A DNA stretch of 35,534 nt, taken from the NCBI GenBank assembly GCA_007121775.1, contig SKJY01000353.1, positions 1 through 35,534 on the forward strand, in the 5' to 3' direction. Both the position numbers and the translations under genes were made by a program. This DNA comes from Gemmatimonadota bacterium (GTDB taxonomy: Bacteria > Gemmatimonadota > Gemmatimonadetes > Longimicrobiales > Gaopeijiaceae). Within the stretch, counting starts at the first letter, position 1, and each line of letters begins with the position of its first letter. Positions 15,680-24,034 of the stretch are shown here, piece by piece. The notes beneath the pieces were generated by a model, which was given only the letters and a program-made list of their open reading frames with translations, was not told the origin of the DNA and did no database searches.

Positions 15680-16842
15680 CCGGTTGTGAAGGCCTCCTTC
15701 ACCCGGGACCAGAAGCCCTTGCGTTCCCCTGCCTCCTCCACCTGGGTGGGCGCATCATCCTCCACATCCCGAAGACGACGGAAGAGCTCTTCCTGCTCCC
15801 GGGAGAGTTCGGTGGGGGTCCAGACCCGAACCCGGATCAGGAGATCACCACGCCCACGGCCGTTCAGATCCGGGATTCCCTCACCCCGGAGACGGAGCGC
15901 CTGGCCGCTCTGGGTCCCGGCGGGAACGGCGACCCGGGCCTTCCCCGTCACCGTCTCCACCTCGACCTCATCCCCCAGCGCCGCCTGGCAGAAGGTGATT
16001 GGAAGGTCGGTGATGAGATGGTTGTCCTGCCGGGTGAAGCGTGGATCGTCCTCCACCTCCAACAGAACCATGATGTCACCCGACGGCCCACCCCGACTCC
16101 CCGCGTTCCCCTTCCCCCGAAGGGTGATGAAATTCTCGCTGGACACACCGGCGGGGACCTCCACCTCCACCTCACGCTGCACCCGGACCCGACCCTCACC
16201 GTGACAGGTGCCGCAGGGGGTGCGAATGGTGGTGCCCTCCCCACCGCACGCCCGACAGGTCGTGACGGAGACGAACTGCCCGAAGACGGATCGCTGGGCC
16301 ACCCGCTCCTGCCCCGATCCCCCGCACTGCCCGCAGGTGGTCGGGGTGGATCCTTCGGCAGCTCCGGTCCCATCGCAGTCCGAGCACGGATCCAGAACGG
16401 CGACCCGGAGACGCTTGGTGGCGCCGGTGACCACCTCCTTCAGGGTAAGGGGGAGGCGAACCCGGACAGACTCGCCCTTTCGCCGTCCACCCCCTCGACG
16501 CTGGGCCCGGGCGCCTCCGCCGAAGAGATCCTCGAACCCTCCGGCTCCACCAAAATCGCGCATGAAGATCTCGATGGCGTCGTGGAGGTCGAATCCTCCG
16601 CCGAAGGGGCCGGCACCGCCCCCTCTCAGTCCCTGCTCACCGTACCGATCGTAGGCGGCCCGCTGCTGGGGATCCTTCAGGACTTCGTAGGCGGCGGAAA
16701 TCTCCTTGAAGCGGGCCTCGGCGTCAGCGGACCCCTGGTTCCGGTCCGGGTGATACTTCATGGCCAGCTTCCGGTAGGCCTTCTTGATCTGCTCGGCGTC
16801 AGCATCCCGGGAAACTCCCAGGGTCTCGTAGTAATCTGCCAT
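15676..16842 (-). CDS. dnaJ: Molecular chaperone DnaJ (type A Hsp40)
   Basis: 388 residues. DnaJ delivers unfolded clients to DnaK and stimulates its ATPase. The J domain starts YYETLGVSRDADAEQIKKAY, with HPD at residues 31-33. A Gly/Phe-rich region follows (RGGGAGPFGGGFDLHDAIEIFM), then four zinc-finger repeats CSDCDGTG, CGQCGGSG, CRACGGEG and CGTCHGEG, then the client-binding C-terminal domains. All eight cysteines are present, so it is a complete type A protein. It lies 36 bases after hrcA and overlaps prmA. DnaK and GrpE are not in the window, and I see no CIRCE element (the HrcA operator) upstream. Confidence 0.97.
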   Translation of the reverse strand: MADYYETLGVSRDADAEQIKKAYRKLAMKYHPDRNQGSADAEARFKEISAAYEVLKDPQQRAAYDRYGEQGLRGGGAGPFGGGFDLHDAIEIFMRDFGGAGGFEDLFGGGARAQRRGGGRRKGESVRVRLPLTLKEVVTGATKRLRVAVLDPCSDCDGTGAAEGSTPTTCGQCGGSGQERVAQRSVFGQFVSVTTCRACGGEGTTIRTPCGTCHGEGRVRVQREVEVEVPAGVSSENFITLRGKGNAGSRGGPSGDIMVLLEVEDDPRFTRQDNHLITDLPITFCQAALGDEVEVETVTGKARVAVPAGTQSGQALRLRGEGIPDLNGRGRGDLLIRVRVWTPTELSREQEELFRRLRDVEDDAPTQVEEAGERKGFWSRVKEAFTTG

Positions 16843-16878
16843 TCGGCTCGGTCTTGTCCGTCTTGCGGTTGTATGGGT

Positions 16879-17967
16879 CTACCGGAGGATCCGGTTCACA
16901 AGGGATGAGGTGTGCTCCACGATTGCGATCACCTTCTCGTAGGGCATCCGGGTGGGTCCGATGACTCCGATGACTCCCTTGAGGCCACCCACCCGGTACT
17001 CCGCCGTCACCAGGGTGAAATCGGCCAGCTTCCGGTCGGGGTTCTCGGCCCCGATGGTGATCTGGAGCCCCGGGGTGTGGACCCGGCTGCCCAGGACCCG
17101 GGAGAGGAGTTCCCGTTCCTCGGTGAGCTGGAGGAGTTCCTTCAGCTGGGCCCCCGAGGTGAACTCAGGCTGGGAAGCGAGGACGCTGGTGTTGCCCAGG
17201 TGTACCTCCGAACCCTCCAGCTCCGGCCAGTCGAAGAGTTCCGGGCCGGATTGCATGAAGATGTTCAGGATCTCCTCCGCTGCCGGATCGTCCGCCGGAG
17301 CGGCATCCCGGACCCGCTCCGAGACCGTATCCCGGATCTGACCCAGGGTCAGGCCCGCCAGGCGCTCATTCAGGAGCACCGTGAGAGTGACCAGCGTGTC
17401 CTCGGGGACCTCGCACTGGAGATCCACGTAGACCGTCCGGACGAAGCCGCTGCGGATCTGGACCACCAGAAGCACCTTGCTTGACGAGACCCGGAAGAGG
17501 TCCAGTCGCTCCAGAACGGCACCGTCGAGTCGGGGGGCCGCCGCAACCCCCAGCTCCTGGGACAGGAGCCCCAGGGCACGAATGGCCTGGCGGACCAGAC
17601 GATCCACCGGTGTCGCGCCCACCTCGTCCAGGGCCGCGGCGATCTGGTCCTTTTCCTGGTTGCTGAGCGTCTGGGGACGCATGAGTTGGTTCACGAAGAT
17701 TCGGTACGCCAGATCAGTGGGAACCCGCCCGGCGGAGGTGTGGGGATGCAGGAGATACCCCTTCTCCTCCAGGTCGCTCATGGTGTTGCGGACCGTGGCG
17801 GGAGAGACTCCCAGATCGAATCGGCGCGTAATGTTGCGGCTCCCGGCGGGCTCAGCCGTCTCCACATAGATCCGCACCACGGCCTCGAGCACCCGCCGTT
17901 CCCGCTCGGTGAGCTCGCTGCCGTCCGGGCGCTCCCAGGGCCCGAATGTCGTGGGATCCTGTGCCAT
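16879..17967 (-). CDS. hrcA: Heat-inducible transcription repressor HrcA
   Basis: 362 residues. HrcA represses heat-shock chaperone operons by binding the CIRCE inverted repeat, with its folding assisted by GroEL. The N-terminal winged helix reads LTERERRVLEAVVRIYVETAEPAGSRNITRRF and LGVSPATVRNTMSDLEEKGYLLHPHTSAGRVPTDLAYR, a near-consensus match. The middle and C-terminal region ends with the family motif VIGVIGPTRMPYEKVIAIVEHTS. The ATG at 17967 lies three bases after the HemW-like gene. The order hemW-hrcA-(grpE-dnaK)-dnaJ is conserved in many bacteria; here grpE and dnaK are absent and hrcA is followed directly by dnaJ. Confidence 0.96.
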   Translation of the reverse strand: MAQDPTTFGPWERPDGSELTERERRVLEAVVRIYVETAEPAGSRNITRRFDLGVSPATVRNTMSDLEEKGYLLHPHTSAGRVPTDLAYRIFVNQLMRPQTLSNQEKDQIAAALDEVGATPVDRLVRQAIRALGLLSQELGVAAAPRLDGAVLERLDLFRVSSSKVLLVVQIRSGFVRTVYVDLQCEVPEDTLVTLTVLLNERLAGLTLGQIRDTVSERVRDAAPADDPAAEEILNIFMQSGPELFDWPELEGSEVHLGNTSVLASQPEFTSGAQLKELLQLTEERELLSRVLGSRVHTPGLQITIGAENPDRKLADFTLVTAEYRVGGLKGVIGVIGPTRMPYEKVIAIVEHTSSLVNRILR

Positions 17968-17970
17968 CGG

Positions 17971-19086
17971 TCACTCCCCATTCATGAAGACCTGCGCCTG
18001 CTCCCCCTCCCGAGGCCAAGCGTCGGCCAATTCCAGAACCAACGAGTCCAACACCAGCCACCCGGGGGGAGTAAGCCGGAGTCGTTCCCGGCAGGGCCGG
18101 GCGAACCCGGCGGACACCCACCTGTCCCTGAGGGATCTGGGATGATGGAGTCCGGACGCCCGCAGGTCCAGCCCCCCCGCCAGACTCAAGGACCGCCAGA
18201 GCATCTCCAGGAGTCGCTGATCGGCCGTCGCCTGGTCCTCCCCAGCGGCTGGATCCTGCTGCAGGGCCAACCTGGAAGTGTATGCGCCGGGATCCTCCAG
18301 GTTCCAGAAACGGCGCCCCGGCAGATGGGAGTGGGCGCCGGGCCCGAGCCCCAGATACGGCACGCCCTGGAGCACGGCCTGCTGGTGGACCGGCTCCCGG
18401 CCCGGCAGCGCGAAGTGGGTGAACGACCACTGGCGGTAGCCCGCCGAATCAAGGCGCCGGGTCAACTCGAGGTACAGGTCGGCCAGATGGTCCTGGCCCA
18501 GCTCATCGGCCCCCGCCTGGGACCCCTCGCCCGGGGCCTCCACCGCAGCCTCCACCAGGCTCACCTGTGGCGGTGTCCACCGGAGAATGACCGCCTCCAG
18601 AAGCTCCAGCGGGTCTGCGCTCCCTTCCAGGTGACCGAAGGCCAGATCCACACCCCATGACACCAGCCGGTCAAGGTGCGTGGTCCGGGGCCAGTCGGCA
18701 GGCACCCCCGGGGCCGGGGTCCGGAGATTGAGACGGGTCACGCCGGCGCGGATCCATTCGTCCACCCGTTCCGGCCGCACTTCCTGAGGAGCCACCTCCA
18801 GGGCCACCTCCGCCCCGGGGGCCGGCTCGAGCCCCCCCTCGGTCAGGAGTCGCCTGAGCTCACGGGGCAGCGGCGCACGGGTACTTTCCCCTCCCACGTG
18901 GATGGAGTCAACCGCCCATCCGGCCTTCCCACTCCGAACCAAGGACGGGAACCGGGCACGTCGGAAGTGCAGCTCCCGGGCCAGGAGGGAGTCCCACTCC
19001 CCCACGTTCCGGCTCCAGGGGCCGGAGAGATAGAGGTGTCGGGGGGCCGCCCCGTCCAAGCTCGTCCAAGTGGACCCGCCGGTCAC
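17971..19086 (-). CDS. HemW-like protein lacking the radical-SAM iron-sulfur motif
   Basis: 371 residues starting at GTG in a GTGA overlap with dprA. The C-terminal two thirds align by eye with HemW/HemN-like proteins: GVDLAFGHLEG, LYLELTRRLDSAGYRQWSFTHFALPG, and especially PYLGLGPGAHSHLPGRRFWN followed by the helical C-terminal region. HemW is a haem chaperone that normally carries a [4Fe-4S] cluster and SAM. Here the N-terminal strand (HLYLSGPW, residues 17-24) passes straight to WDSLLAREL; the CxxxCxxC loop is gone. The GGGTPS motif has become GGEST (65-69), and the only cysteine lies near the C-terminus (FARPCRERL). The reading frame is intact and coupled to its neighbours, so it looks like a working, cluster-free paralogue rather than a pseudogene. 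Haem binding remains possible but unproven. Confidence 0.82.
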   Translation of the reverse strand: MTGGSTWTSLDGAAPRHLYLSGPWSRNVGEWDSLLARELHFRRARFPSLVRSGKAGWAVDSIHVGGESTRAPLPRELRRLLTEGGLEPAPGAEVALEVAPQEVRPERVDEWIRAGVTRLNLRTPAPGVPADWPRTTHLDRLVSWGVDLAFGHLEGSADPLELLEAVILRWTPPQVSLVEAAVEAPGEGSQAGADELGQDHLADLYLELTRRLDSAGYRQWSFTHFALPGREPVHQQAVLQGVPYLGLGPGAHSHLPGRRFWNLEDPGAYTSRLALQQDPAAGEDQATADQRLLEMLWRSLSLAGGLDLRASGLHHPRSLRDRWVSAGFARPCRERLRLTPPGWLVLDSLVLELADAWPREGEQAQVFMNGE

Positions 19087-20234
19087 CGATCCGCCCGGCG
19101 CCAACCGTCCCCACTCCGCACCACCCATCCGTCCAGCTCCAACTCGGTGAGTTCCGCCAGGACTCGGGAGGCGGGCGCTTCCAGAAGGTCGGTCACCACA
19201 TCGGTGGTCAGGGGTCGTGTGGCCAGAACCTCCAGAATCCCCAGGGGATCGGCTGCCCCTGCTGCACCATCCGGGCCCGCCGGACCCGCGGCAGCCCGCA
19301 CCCCCGCCCCAGTCACCCCACACGCCGAACCCTCTCCCAACTTGGCCAGGAGATCCCCGGGACTGGTCACGATGATGGCCCCGTCTCCCAGGAGGGCGTT
19401 CGTTCCCCGGGACTGGCTCCACTCCACTGGCCCCGGGACGGCGTAGACTTCTCGACCCAGGTCCAGGGCATGATCCACCGTGATGAGCGCCCCGCTCCGT
19501 CGCCCTGCCTCCACCACCACCACAGCCCGGGAGATGCCGGCGAGGATCCGGTTCCGGCGGGGGAAGTGGTGGCTCCGGGCCGGCTCGCTGGGGAGGAACT
19601 CGCTCACCAGGAGCCCGCCGCTCTCCACCACGGCGGCCTGGAGGCGGCGATGGGAAGGGGGGTGCACCTGGTCGATCCCGGTCCCCAGCACCGCCACCGT
19701 TCCGCCCGCTCCATCCAAGGCACCTCGATGGGCGGCGGCGTCGATTCCCAGGGCCAGCCCGCTCACCACCGGGAAACCGGAACGTGAAAGCTCGCGCCCC
19801 AGCGACTCGGCGAAGCGCCGTCCCGGGGCCGAGGCCTTTCGGGTCCCCACCACCGCCACACCCTTCTGTTGGATGAGCTGGAAGCGCCCCTTCAAAAAGA
19901 GGACAGGGGGTGGGTCGTAGAATTGCAGAAGGTCCGTCGGATACCCAGGAAGTCCTCTCCCCAACACCTGCACTCCATCATCCCGACAGCGCTGAAGAAG
20001 CTCCCGGGCAGCCTGGAGCCCCGCCGAACGCCCCACCCCGCGCGGTCGGGCACGCCCCGTAATCCGGCGCCACTCGTCCCCGTCGGCTCCCCATGCCCAC
20101 TCGCCGCTCTTGCCACTGGCCAGGAGATGGTTGACGCTCCGGTCTCCCACCCCGGGCGTGGACCGGAGGGCCAGGAGGAAGACCAACTCGTCTTCCCCCC
20201 CGGAAGCGCCGGACCCGACCTCAAGCCCACTCAC
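19083..20234 (-). CDS. dprA: DNA-processing protein DprA
   Basis: 383 residues. DprA protects incoming single-stranded DNA and loads RecA during natural transformation. An N-terminal SAM/HhH-like region (FLLALRSTPGVGDRSVNHLLA) is followed by the Rossmann-like DprA core: VAVVGTRKASAPGRRFAESL, VVSGLALGIDAAAHRGAL, FPRRNRILAGISRAVVVVEA, SGALITVDHALDLGREVYAVPG and GTNALLGDGA. A C-terminal winged helix (LTTDVVTDLLEAPASRVLAELTELELDGWV) ends the protein. An Ala/Gly-rich linker separates the last two parts. The start is GTG in a GTGA overlap with obgE, chosen over a GTG-less extension that runs into obgE. Other competence genes are not in the window. Confidence 0.96.
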   Translation of the reverse strand: MSGLEVGSGASGGEDELVFLLALRSTPGVGDRSVNHLLASGKSGEWAWGADGDEWRRITGRARPRGVGRSAGLQAARELLQRCRDDGVQVLGRGLPGYPTDLLQFYDPPPVLFLKGRFQLIQQKGVAVVGTRKASAPGRRFAESLGRELSRSGFPVVSGLALGIDAAAHRGALDGAGGTVAVLGTGIDQVHPPSHRRLQAAVVESGGLLVSEFLPSEPARSHHFPRRNRILAGISRAVVVVEAGRRSGALITVDHALDLGREVYAVPGPVEWSQSRGTNALLGDGAIIVTSPGDLLAKLGEGSACGVTGAGVRAAAGPAGPDGAAGAADPLGILEVLATRPLTTDVVTDLLEAPASRVLAELTELELDGWVVRSGDGWRRADR

Positions 20235-21367
20235 AGCTCCCTGTCCACCTCGTCCCACCATGCCACCTCCTCCTCTTCCACATCGCCCCGGGTCGCCGAA
20301 CCGGCGCCGAATTCCCCCTGAGACAGATCCGGCCCAGGGTCTCCCTGCCCCTCACCGGGGTCCATGGCTCCGCCGAATCCATCCCGGGGGAGCTGGGAGA
20401 TATGGGCCCACAGGCGTTCCAGGAGCTCCTGCTTTCCCTCTCCCGTGACGGACGAGATCCGGTGGATTCCCCACGCCTCAGGGGCAGCAACCTCAGGGAT
20501 CTCCTCATCCGGCGGGAGGAGATCCGCCTTGGTCAGGACCAGACAGTGGGGCCGCCGGGCCAACTCGCCGCTGTACTCAGCCAACTCGGAGCGCAGCCTC
20601 AGGTAGGTCTCCTGGGGATCCGGGTCGTCCAGGGGAACCAGGATGCACAGGGTCCGGGTCCGCTCGATGTGTTGCAGAAACCGGTGCCCCAGCCCCCGGC
20701 CCTCATGGGCGCCCTCCACCAGGCCGGGGATGTCGGCCATGACGAAGGACCGGTAGCCGGACAGCTCCACCACCCCCAGGTTCGGGACCAGGGTGGTAAA
20801 GGGATAATCGGCCACCCGCGGTCGAGCGGCGGACACCACCGACAGGAGGGTCGACTTCCCGGCGTTGGGCTCTCCCACCAGGCCCACATCGGCCATGAGC
20901 TTCAGGGTGAGCTCCACCTTCCGGACCTCCCCCTCGTCCCCTGGTTCCCAGCGCCGGGGAGCCTGCTGGGTGGCGGTGGCAAAGCGGGCGTTGCCCCGAC
21001 CTCCCCGCCCCCCCCGGGCCACCACCAGCCGGGCGCCCTCCTCCAGGAGCTCGCCCAGGAACTCCTCCGTCTCCACATCCCGTACCTGGGTCCCCGGCGG
21101 AACCCGGAGGATGCGGTCCTCACCGCTCCGCCCGGTCCGGTTGCTCCCCTGACCGTGCTGGCCCCGCTCGGCCCGGTAGCGGGCCTGATAGCGGAAGTCG
21201 GTAAGGGTCGAGAGCTGGGGATCCGCCTCCAGGATGACACTCCCCCCGTGACCCCCATCTCCCCCGGCAGGTCCCCCGCGAGGCACCCCTGATTCTCTCC
21301 TGAAGGCCTCGGCGCCAGAACCGCCAACCCCACCTTCCACCTCAATCACCACCTGATCCACGAACAC
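20231..21367 (-). CDS. obgE: Obg family GTPase (ObgE/CgtA)
   Basis: 378 residues. This essential GTPase binds the large ribosomal subunit and links ribosome assembly to stress. The glycine-rich Obg domain (EGGVGGSGAEAFRRESGVPRGGPAGGDGGHGG) is followed by the G domain, with G1 GEPNAGKST at 165-173, switch I FTT at 190-192, DIPGL at 212-216, LTKADLL and ISSVTGEG. The start is a GTG at 21367 giving FVDQVVIEV, the family N-terminus, with GGGGAG six bases upstream. The C-terminal OCT domain is replaced by an acidic tail (VEEEEVAWWDEVDREL), a variation common in the family. The usual upstream rplU-rpmA genes are absent; a carboxymuconolactone-decarboxylase-like gene precedes it instead. Confidence 0.96.
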   Translation of the reverse strand: MFVDQVVIEVEGGVGGSGAEAFRRESGVPRGGPAGGDGGHGGSVILEADPQLSTLTDFRYQARYRAERGQHGQGSNRTGRSGEDRILRVPPGTQVRDVETEEFLGELLEEGARLVVARGGRGGRGNARFATATQQAPRRWEPGDEGEVRKVELTLKLMADVGLVGEPNAGKSTLLSVVSAARPRVADYPFTTLVPNLGVVELSGYRSFVMADIPGLVEGAHEGRGLGHRFLQHIERTRTLCILVPLDDPDPQETYLRLRSELAEYSGELARRPHCLVLTKADLLPPDEEIPEVAAPEAWGIHRISSVTGEGKQELLERLWAHISQLPRDGFGGAMDPGEGQGDPGPDLSQGEFGAGSATRGDVEEEEVAWWDEVDREL

Positions 21368-21369
21368 GG

Positions 21370-22062
21370 CTATCTCCCCGAATCGGTTCCGCTGCCCGAG
21401 CCTCGCTGGGCCCTGTCCCTTACCTGTCTCCAGACGTCCTGGACCGCCCGAGCCTCCTCCTCCTCGAGGAGTTCCACGGCCTCCCGGAGCATGGCCTCCA
21501 CCTCCTCCGGCGTGACACCCACCTCCAGCGCTCCCCGCAGATGGGAGTAGAGCTGCACCGGGGCGCCCAGCGTCGCCAGGAGGGCGGCGATGCACAGTTC
21601 CCGGGCCGGCAGATCGAGCCCGGGCCGCCCCAGCACCTTCCCGTATCCCTCCTCCACCATCCACCGATCCAGATCCGGATGCAGTTCCCGCACATTTCGC
21701 CGGAGGCGCTCGTACTGCTGCCCGTACACCCGTCGGCACACCACTTCCCCCCGATGCGTCCGGGTGAGAGGATCATCTTCCAGCGCCGGCGGAGCCGACC
21801 ACCCGGAGAGTTCCCTCCAGAGAGCCAGGGCGTTGAGGGCGCCGGGAAAGCCCACGAAGAGGTAGCTCTGGACCAGTACCTCCTCCACCTCCTCCGACGC
21901 GGCGGCATCCCTGACCTGGGCCAGCGCCGCATGTATACAACTCTGCGCCCCGGTGCCCAGCGCCGCGCTGACCCGCACCAGGGCCCGAAGCCCACCGACC
22001 AGCCGAAGTGGGCTGTCCGGATCCAGACGGGACCCGTGGGATCCCCGCAACTCATGACTCAT
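21370..22062 (-). CDS. Carboxymuconolactone decarboxylase-like (AhpD-fold) protein
   Basis: 230 residues. Two stretches resemble the helical CMD/AhpD fold: VQSYLFVGFPGALNALALWREL in the first half, and LPARELCIAALLATLGAPVQLYSHLRGALEVGVTPEEVEAML in the second, which matches the family well. There is no CxxC pair, so peroxidase activity of the AhpD type is unlikely. The single family histidine (YSHLRGAL) is kept. The ATG at 22062 has GAGGAG six bases upstream; a TTG at 22080 is an alternative. It overlaps the asparaginase stop by 11 bases and its own TAG lies two bases before the obgE start. The substrate is unknown, and the genomic position gives no clear hint. Confidence 0.8.
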   Translation of the reverse strand: MSHELRGSHGSRLDPDSPLRLVGGLRALVRVSAALGTGAQSCIHAALAQVRDAAASEEVEEVLVQSYLFVGFPGALNALALWRELSGWSAPPALEDDPLTRTHRGEVVCRRVYGQQYERLRRNVRELHPDLDRWMVEEGYGKVLGRPGLDLPARELCIAALLATLGAPVQLYSHLRGALEVGVTPEEVEAMLREAVELLEEEEARAVQDVWRQVRDRAQRGSGSGTDSGR

Positions 22063-23056
22063 GGGGCGCTCCTCGCTCAAGTGATCCCACGCAGCTCAGG
22101 GTGGCCGCAGCTTCACCCAGGGTGTTGGGAACCGAACGCTCCCGCCAGGCCCCCAGGCAGGAGCCCTGTCCATCCGCCACCACTCCCAGCCGGTCCAGGA
22201 GCCCCACAAGAGCCACCTCACAGGCCCGTCGCGCCCCGTCTTCGGCCTTGAGGGCGAACCCCAGGCCCGATACCCGATCCACGCCGCCGTATACCCCCTC
22301 GGCTCCCAACTTGGCCACGACCCGGCCGGATGTGCACCGGAGCACGGCGCTACAGAGTCGGTCCGTTCCCGCCACCTGGAAGGGATGACGGGCCATGGCG
22401 TCCAGCACCACCCCGGATCCGGCCCCGTGGACTCCGGCGGCGGCCCCAAAGCGGGCGAAGGCGCGGGCCAGCGCCGATAGGGGGAGGGCGAAGCAGAGCA
22501 CCCCGCACCCATCCAGGCCCGTGGGGATCCGCTCCCCCGGGATCCCGGTCCATCGGGCCACCTCCGCCACCATCCGCCGCTGCACCGGGTGCTCCCGGTT
22601 CCGGTAGCCCCTGGGATCCCACCCCATGTGCCGGGCCAGCAGGAGCATCCCCCCGTGCTTTCCGGAGCAGTTGTTGTGGATCCGGGATGGAAGCCGACCT
22701 TCAGCCGCCAGCCTCTCCGCCGCCCCCCGATTCAATGGTGGATGGGGTCCGCACTCCAGATCATCCTCGGTGAACCCGCCCCGGGCCAGGAGGGAGCGAA
22801 CCTTCCGGATGTGTTCCGGCTCGCCCCCATGGGAGGCGCAGCAAACGGCGATCTCGTCGTCGGGGAGTTCCAGGGCCCCCATCACCCCCTCTTCCACCAG
22901 TGGCAGGGCCTGGAAGGGCTTGGCCGCCGACCGGATGAAGGTCACCCGGTCCGGCGCACCGGCCCAGGCCGTGAGTCGGCCGTCAGGCGCCGCAACCGCC
23001 ACGTGGACCAGGTGCCGGGACTCAACGACCCCGCTCCGGGTGAGGAGCACCTCCAT
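22052..23056 (-). CDS. Asparaginase, Rhizobium etli ReAV-like family
   Basis: 334 residues, cytoplasmic (no signal peptide), belonging to the thermolabile asparaginase family related to R. etli AnsA and unrelated to the E. coli types. Motifs visible are IRSAAKPFQALPLVEEG (serine/lysine pair SAAK at 43-46), CCASHGGEPEHI, HNNCSGKHGGMLLLA and PTGLDGCGV. In the structurally known member the two SxxK pairs, plus cysteines and lysine that bind zinc, form the active site, and equivalents are present here. It would release ammonia and aspartate from asparagine. The ATG at 23056 has GGAGG six bases upstream. It lies 121 bases after the TauE-like gene, across a strong hairpin, so it may begin a new transcription unit. 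Confidence 0.92.
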   Translation of the reverse strand: MEVLLTRSGVVESRHLVHVAVAAPDGRLTAWAGAPDRVTFIRSAAKPFQALPLVEEGVMGALELPDDEIAVCCASHGGEPEHIRKVRSLLARGGFTEDDLECGPHPPLNRGAAERLAAEGRLPSRIHNNCSGKHGGMLLLARHMGWDPRGYRNREHPVQRRMVAEVARWTGIPGERIPTGLDGCGVLCFALPLSALARAFARFGAAAGVHGAGSGVVLDAMARHPFQVAGTDRLCSAVLRCTSGRVVAKLGAEGVYGGVDRVSGLGFALKAEDGARRACEVALVGLLDRLGVVADGQGSCLGAWRERSVPNTLGEAAATLSCVGSLERGAPHES

Positions 23057-23093
23057 CCCATTCCTCCCGCGTCATCCCCGCACGATTCAGTAT

Positions 23094-23110
23094 GCCCCGG
23101 AGACCGGGGC
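23094..23110. terminator. GC-rich hairpin between tauE-like gene and asparaginase gene
   Basis: GCCCCGG, a three-base loop and CCGGGGC form a perfect 7-bp stem in the 121-base gap. It could end transcription of operon B, but no T-run follows on the minus strand, so it is at best a non-canonical terminator. A weak -10-like CATACT lies just downstream on the minus strand. The rest of the gap holds nothing I recognise. Confidence 0.4.
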
Positions 23111-23177
23111 GCTTCCATGGCTGGATGGGCCACGTCATGGCTCAGACCCACAGGGGACGCCCCGGACCGTCGTAGCC

Positions 23178-23996
23178 TCAGTACCCTGCCAACCAGGCGC
23201 CCACCTCGATCCACAGCACCCGCACGCCCACAAGGAGGAGGAGCACGCCGAATACCCTCCGGAGGGTAGCTACAGGCATTCGCTGATTCCAGGCGGCCCC
23301 CACAGGAGCCAGGAGTACCGCCCCCGGGAGCATGGCCACGAGCGTCGGCAGGTGGACGAACCCCACCGCCCCCGCCGGCAGTCCCTCCCTGCCCCACCCC
23401 TGCACGGCGTACCCCGCCGTCCCGGCCATTGAGGCGAAGACCACCAGGACCAGGGAGACCGGGACCACCCGCTCCAGCGGGATCCTCCCCCAACGCAGGA
23501 GGATGGGGATGGCCACCAGCCCTCCGCCCACCCCCAGCATGGCCGAGAAGAAGCCGATGGTCCCTCCACCCAACATCCCCGCTCCCCGTCCCCCCATCCC
23601 TGCACCCGTCTCCGAAGCCGCCATATCCTGAGGCGAGGGGACGAGCCCGAAGAGACGGGCGGCCATAACCAGCAGGAAGACGCCGAACGCTGCCTTCAGG
23701 AGCGAAGCGGGAGAGGAGGTGGCCACGGCGGAGCCCACCAGCGCGCCCACGGCGGCACCCACCACCAGAAGCCCCAGGGGAGGGAGTTCCAGGGCCCGGG
23801 AACGACGGTAGGCCAGGATGCCGGAGAGGGCGGTTGGGATGATGAGGGCCAGGGAGGTGGCGTGGGCCACCGCCGCCTCCTGGGCCGGCGCGACCACCAG
23901 GCCACTCCACGAGGCACCGGCCATGAGGAGGTAGAGGAAGGGGACCACGAGCACGCCGCCGCCGATCCCCAGGAGCCCGGACGCAACTCCCACCAC
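23178..23996 (-). CDS. TauE/SafE (TSUP) family sulfite/anion transporter
   Basis: 272 residues from the first conventional start, a GTG at 23996. The protein is highly hydrophobic with about eight membrane segments in two halves. Each half begins with the TSUP glycine motif: SGLLGIGGGVLVVPFLYLL near the N-terminus and SAMLGVGGGLVAIPILLRWG in the middle. Members export sulfite, sulfoacetate or other organosulfur anions, but the substrate cannot be read from the sequence. The open frame continues 14 codons upstream (PEALFLAALLGG) to a CTG overlapping the stop of ctpA, which would complete the first membrane helix, so the true start may be CTG at 24038. The gene is the last of operon B. Confidence 0.92.
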   Translation of the reverse strand: MVGVASGLLGIGGGVLVVPFLYLLMAGASWSGLVVAPAQEAAVAHATSLALIIPTALSGILAYRRSRALELPPLGLLVVGAAVGALVGSAVATSSPASLLKAAFGVFLLVMAARLFGLVPSPQDMAASETGAGMGGRGAGMLGGGTIGFFSAMLGVGGGLVAIPILLRWGRIPLERVVPVSLVLVVFASMAGTAGYAVQGWGREGLPAGAVGFVHLPTLVAMLPGAVLLAPVGAAWNQRMPVATLRRVFGVLLLLVGVRVLWIEVGAWLAGY

Positions 23997-24034
23997 TCCG
24001 CCCAGGAGGGCGGCCAGGAAGAGGGCTTCGGGGG

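Noticed and set aside
16843..16878. CIRCE operator for HrcA near hrcA or dnaJ
   Set aside because: The nine-base inverted repeat TTAGCACTC...GAGTGCTAA is not present in the hrcA-dnaJ gap, nor did I see it upstream of the operon.
17971..19422. HemW-like frame extended upstream to 19422, or a frameshifted pseudogene
   Set aside because: The extension covers the 3' third of dprA in another frame and contains no CxxxCxxC. The GTGA start at 19086 fits the operon pattern, and no second frame with the missing motif is found between dprA and residue 17.
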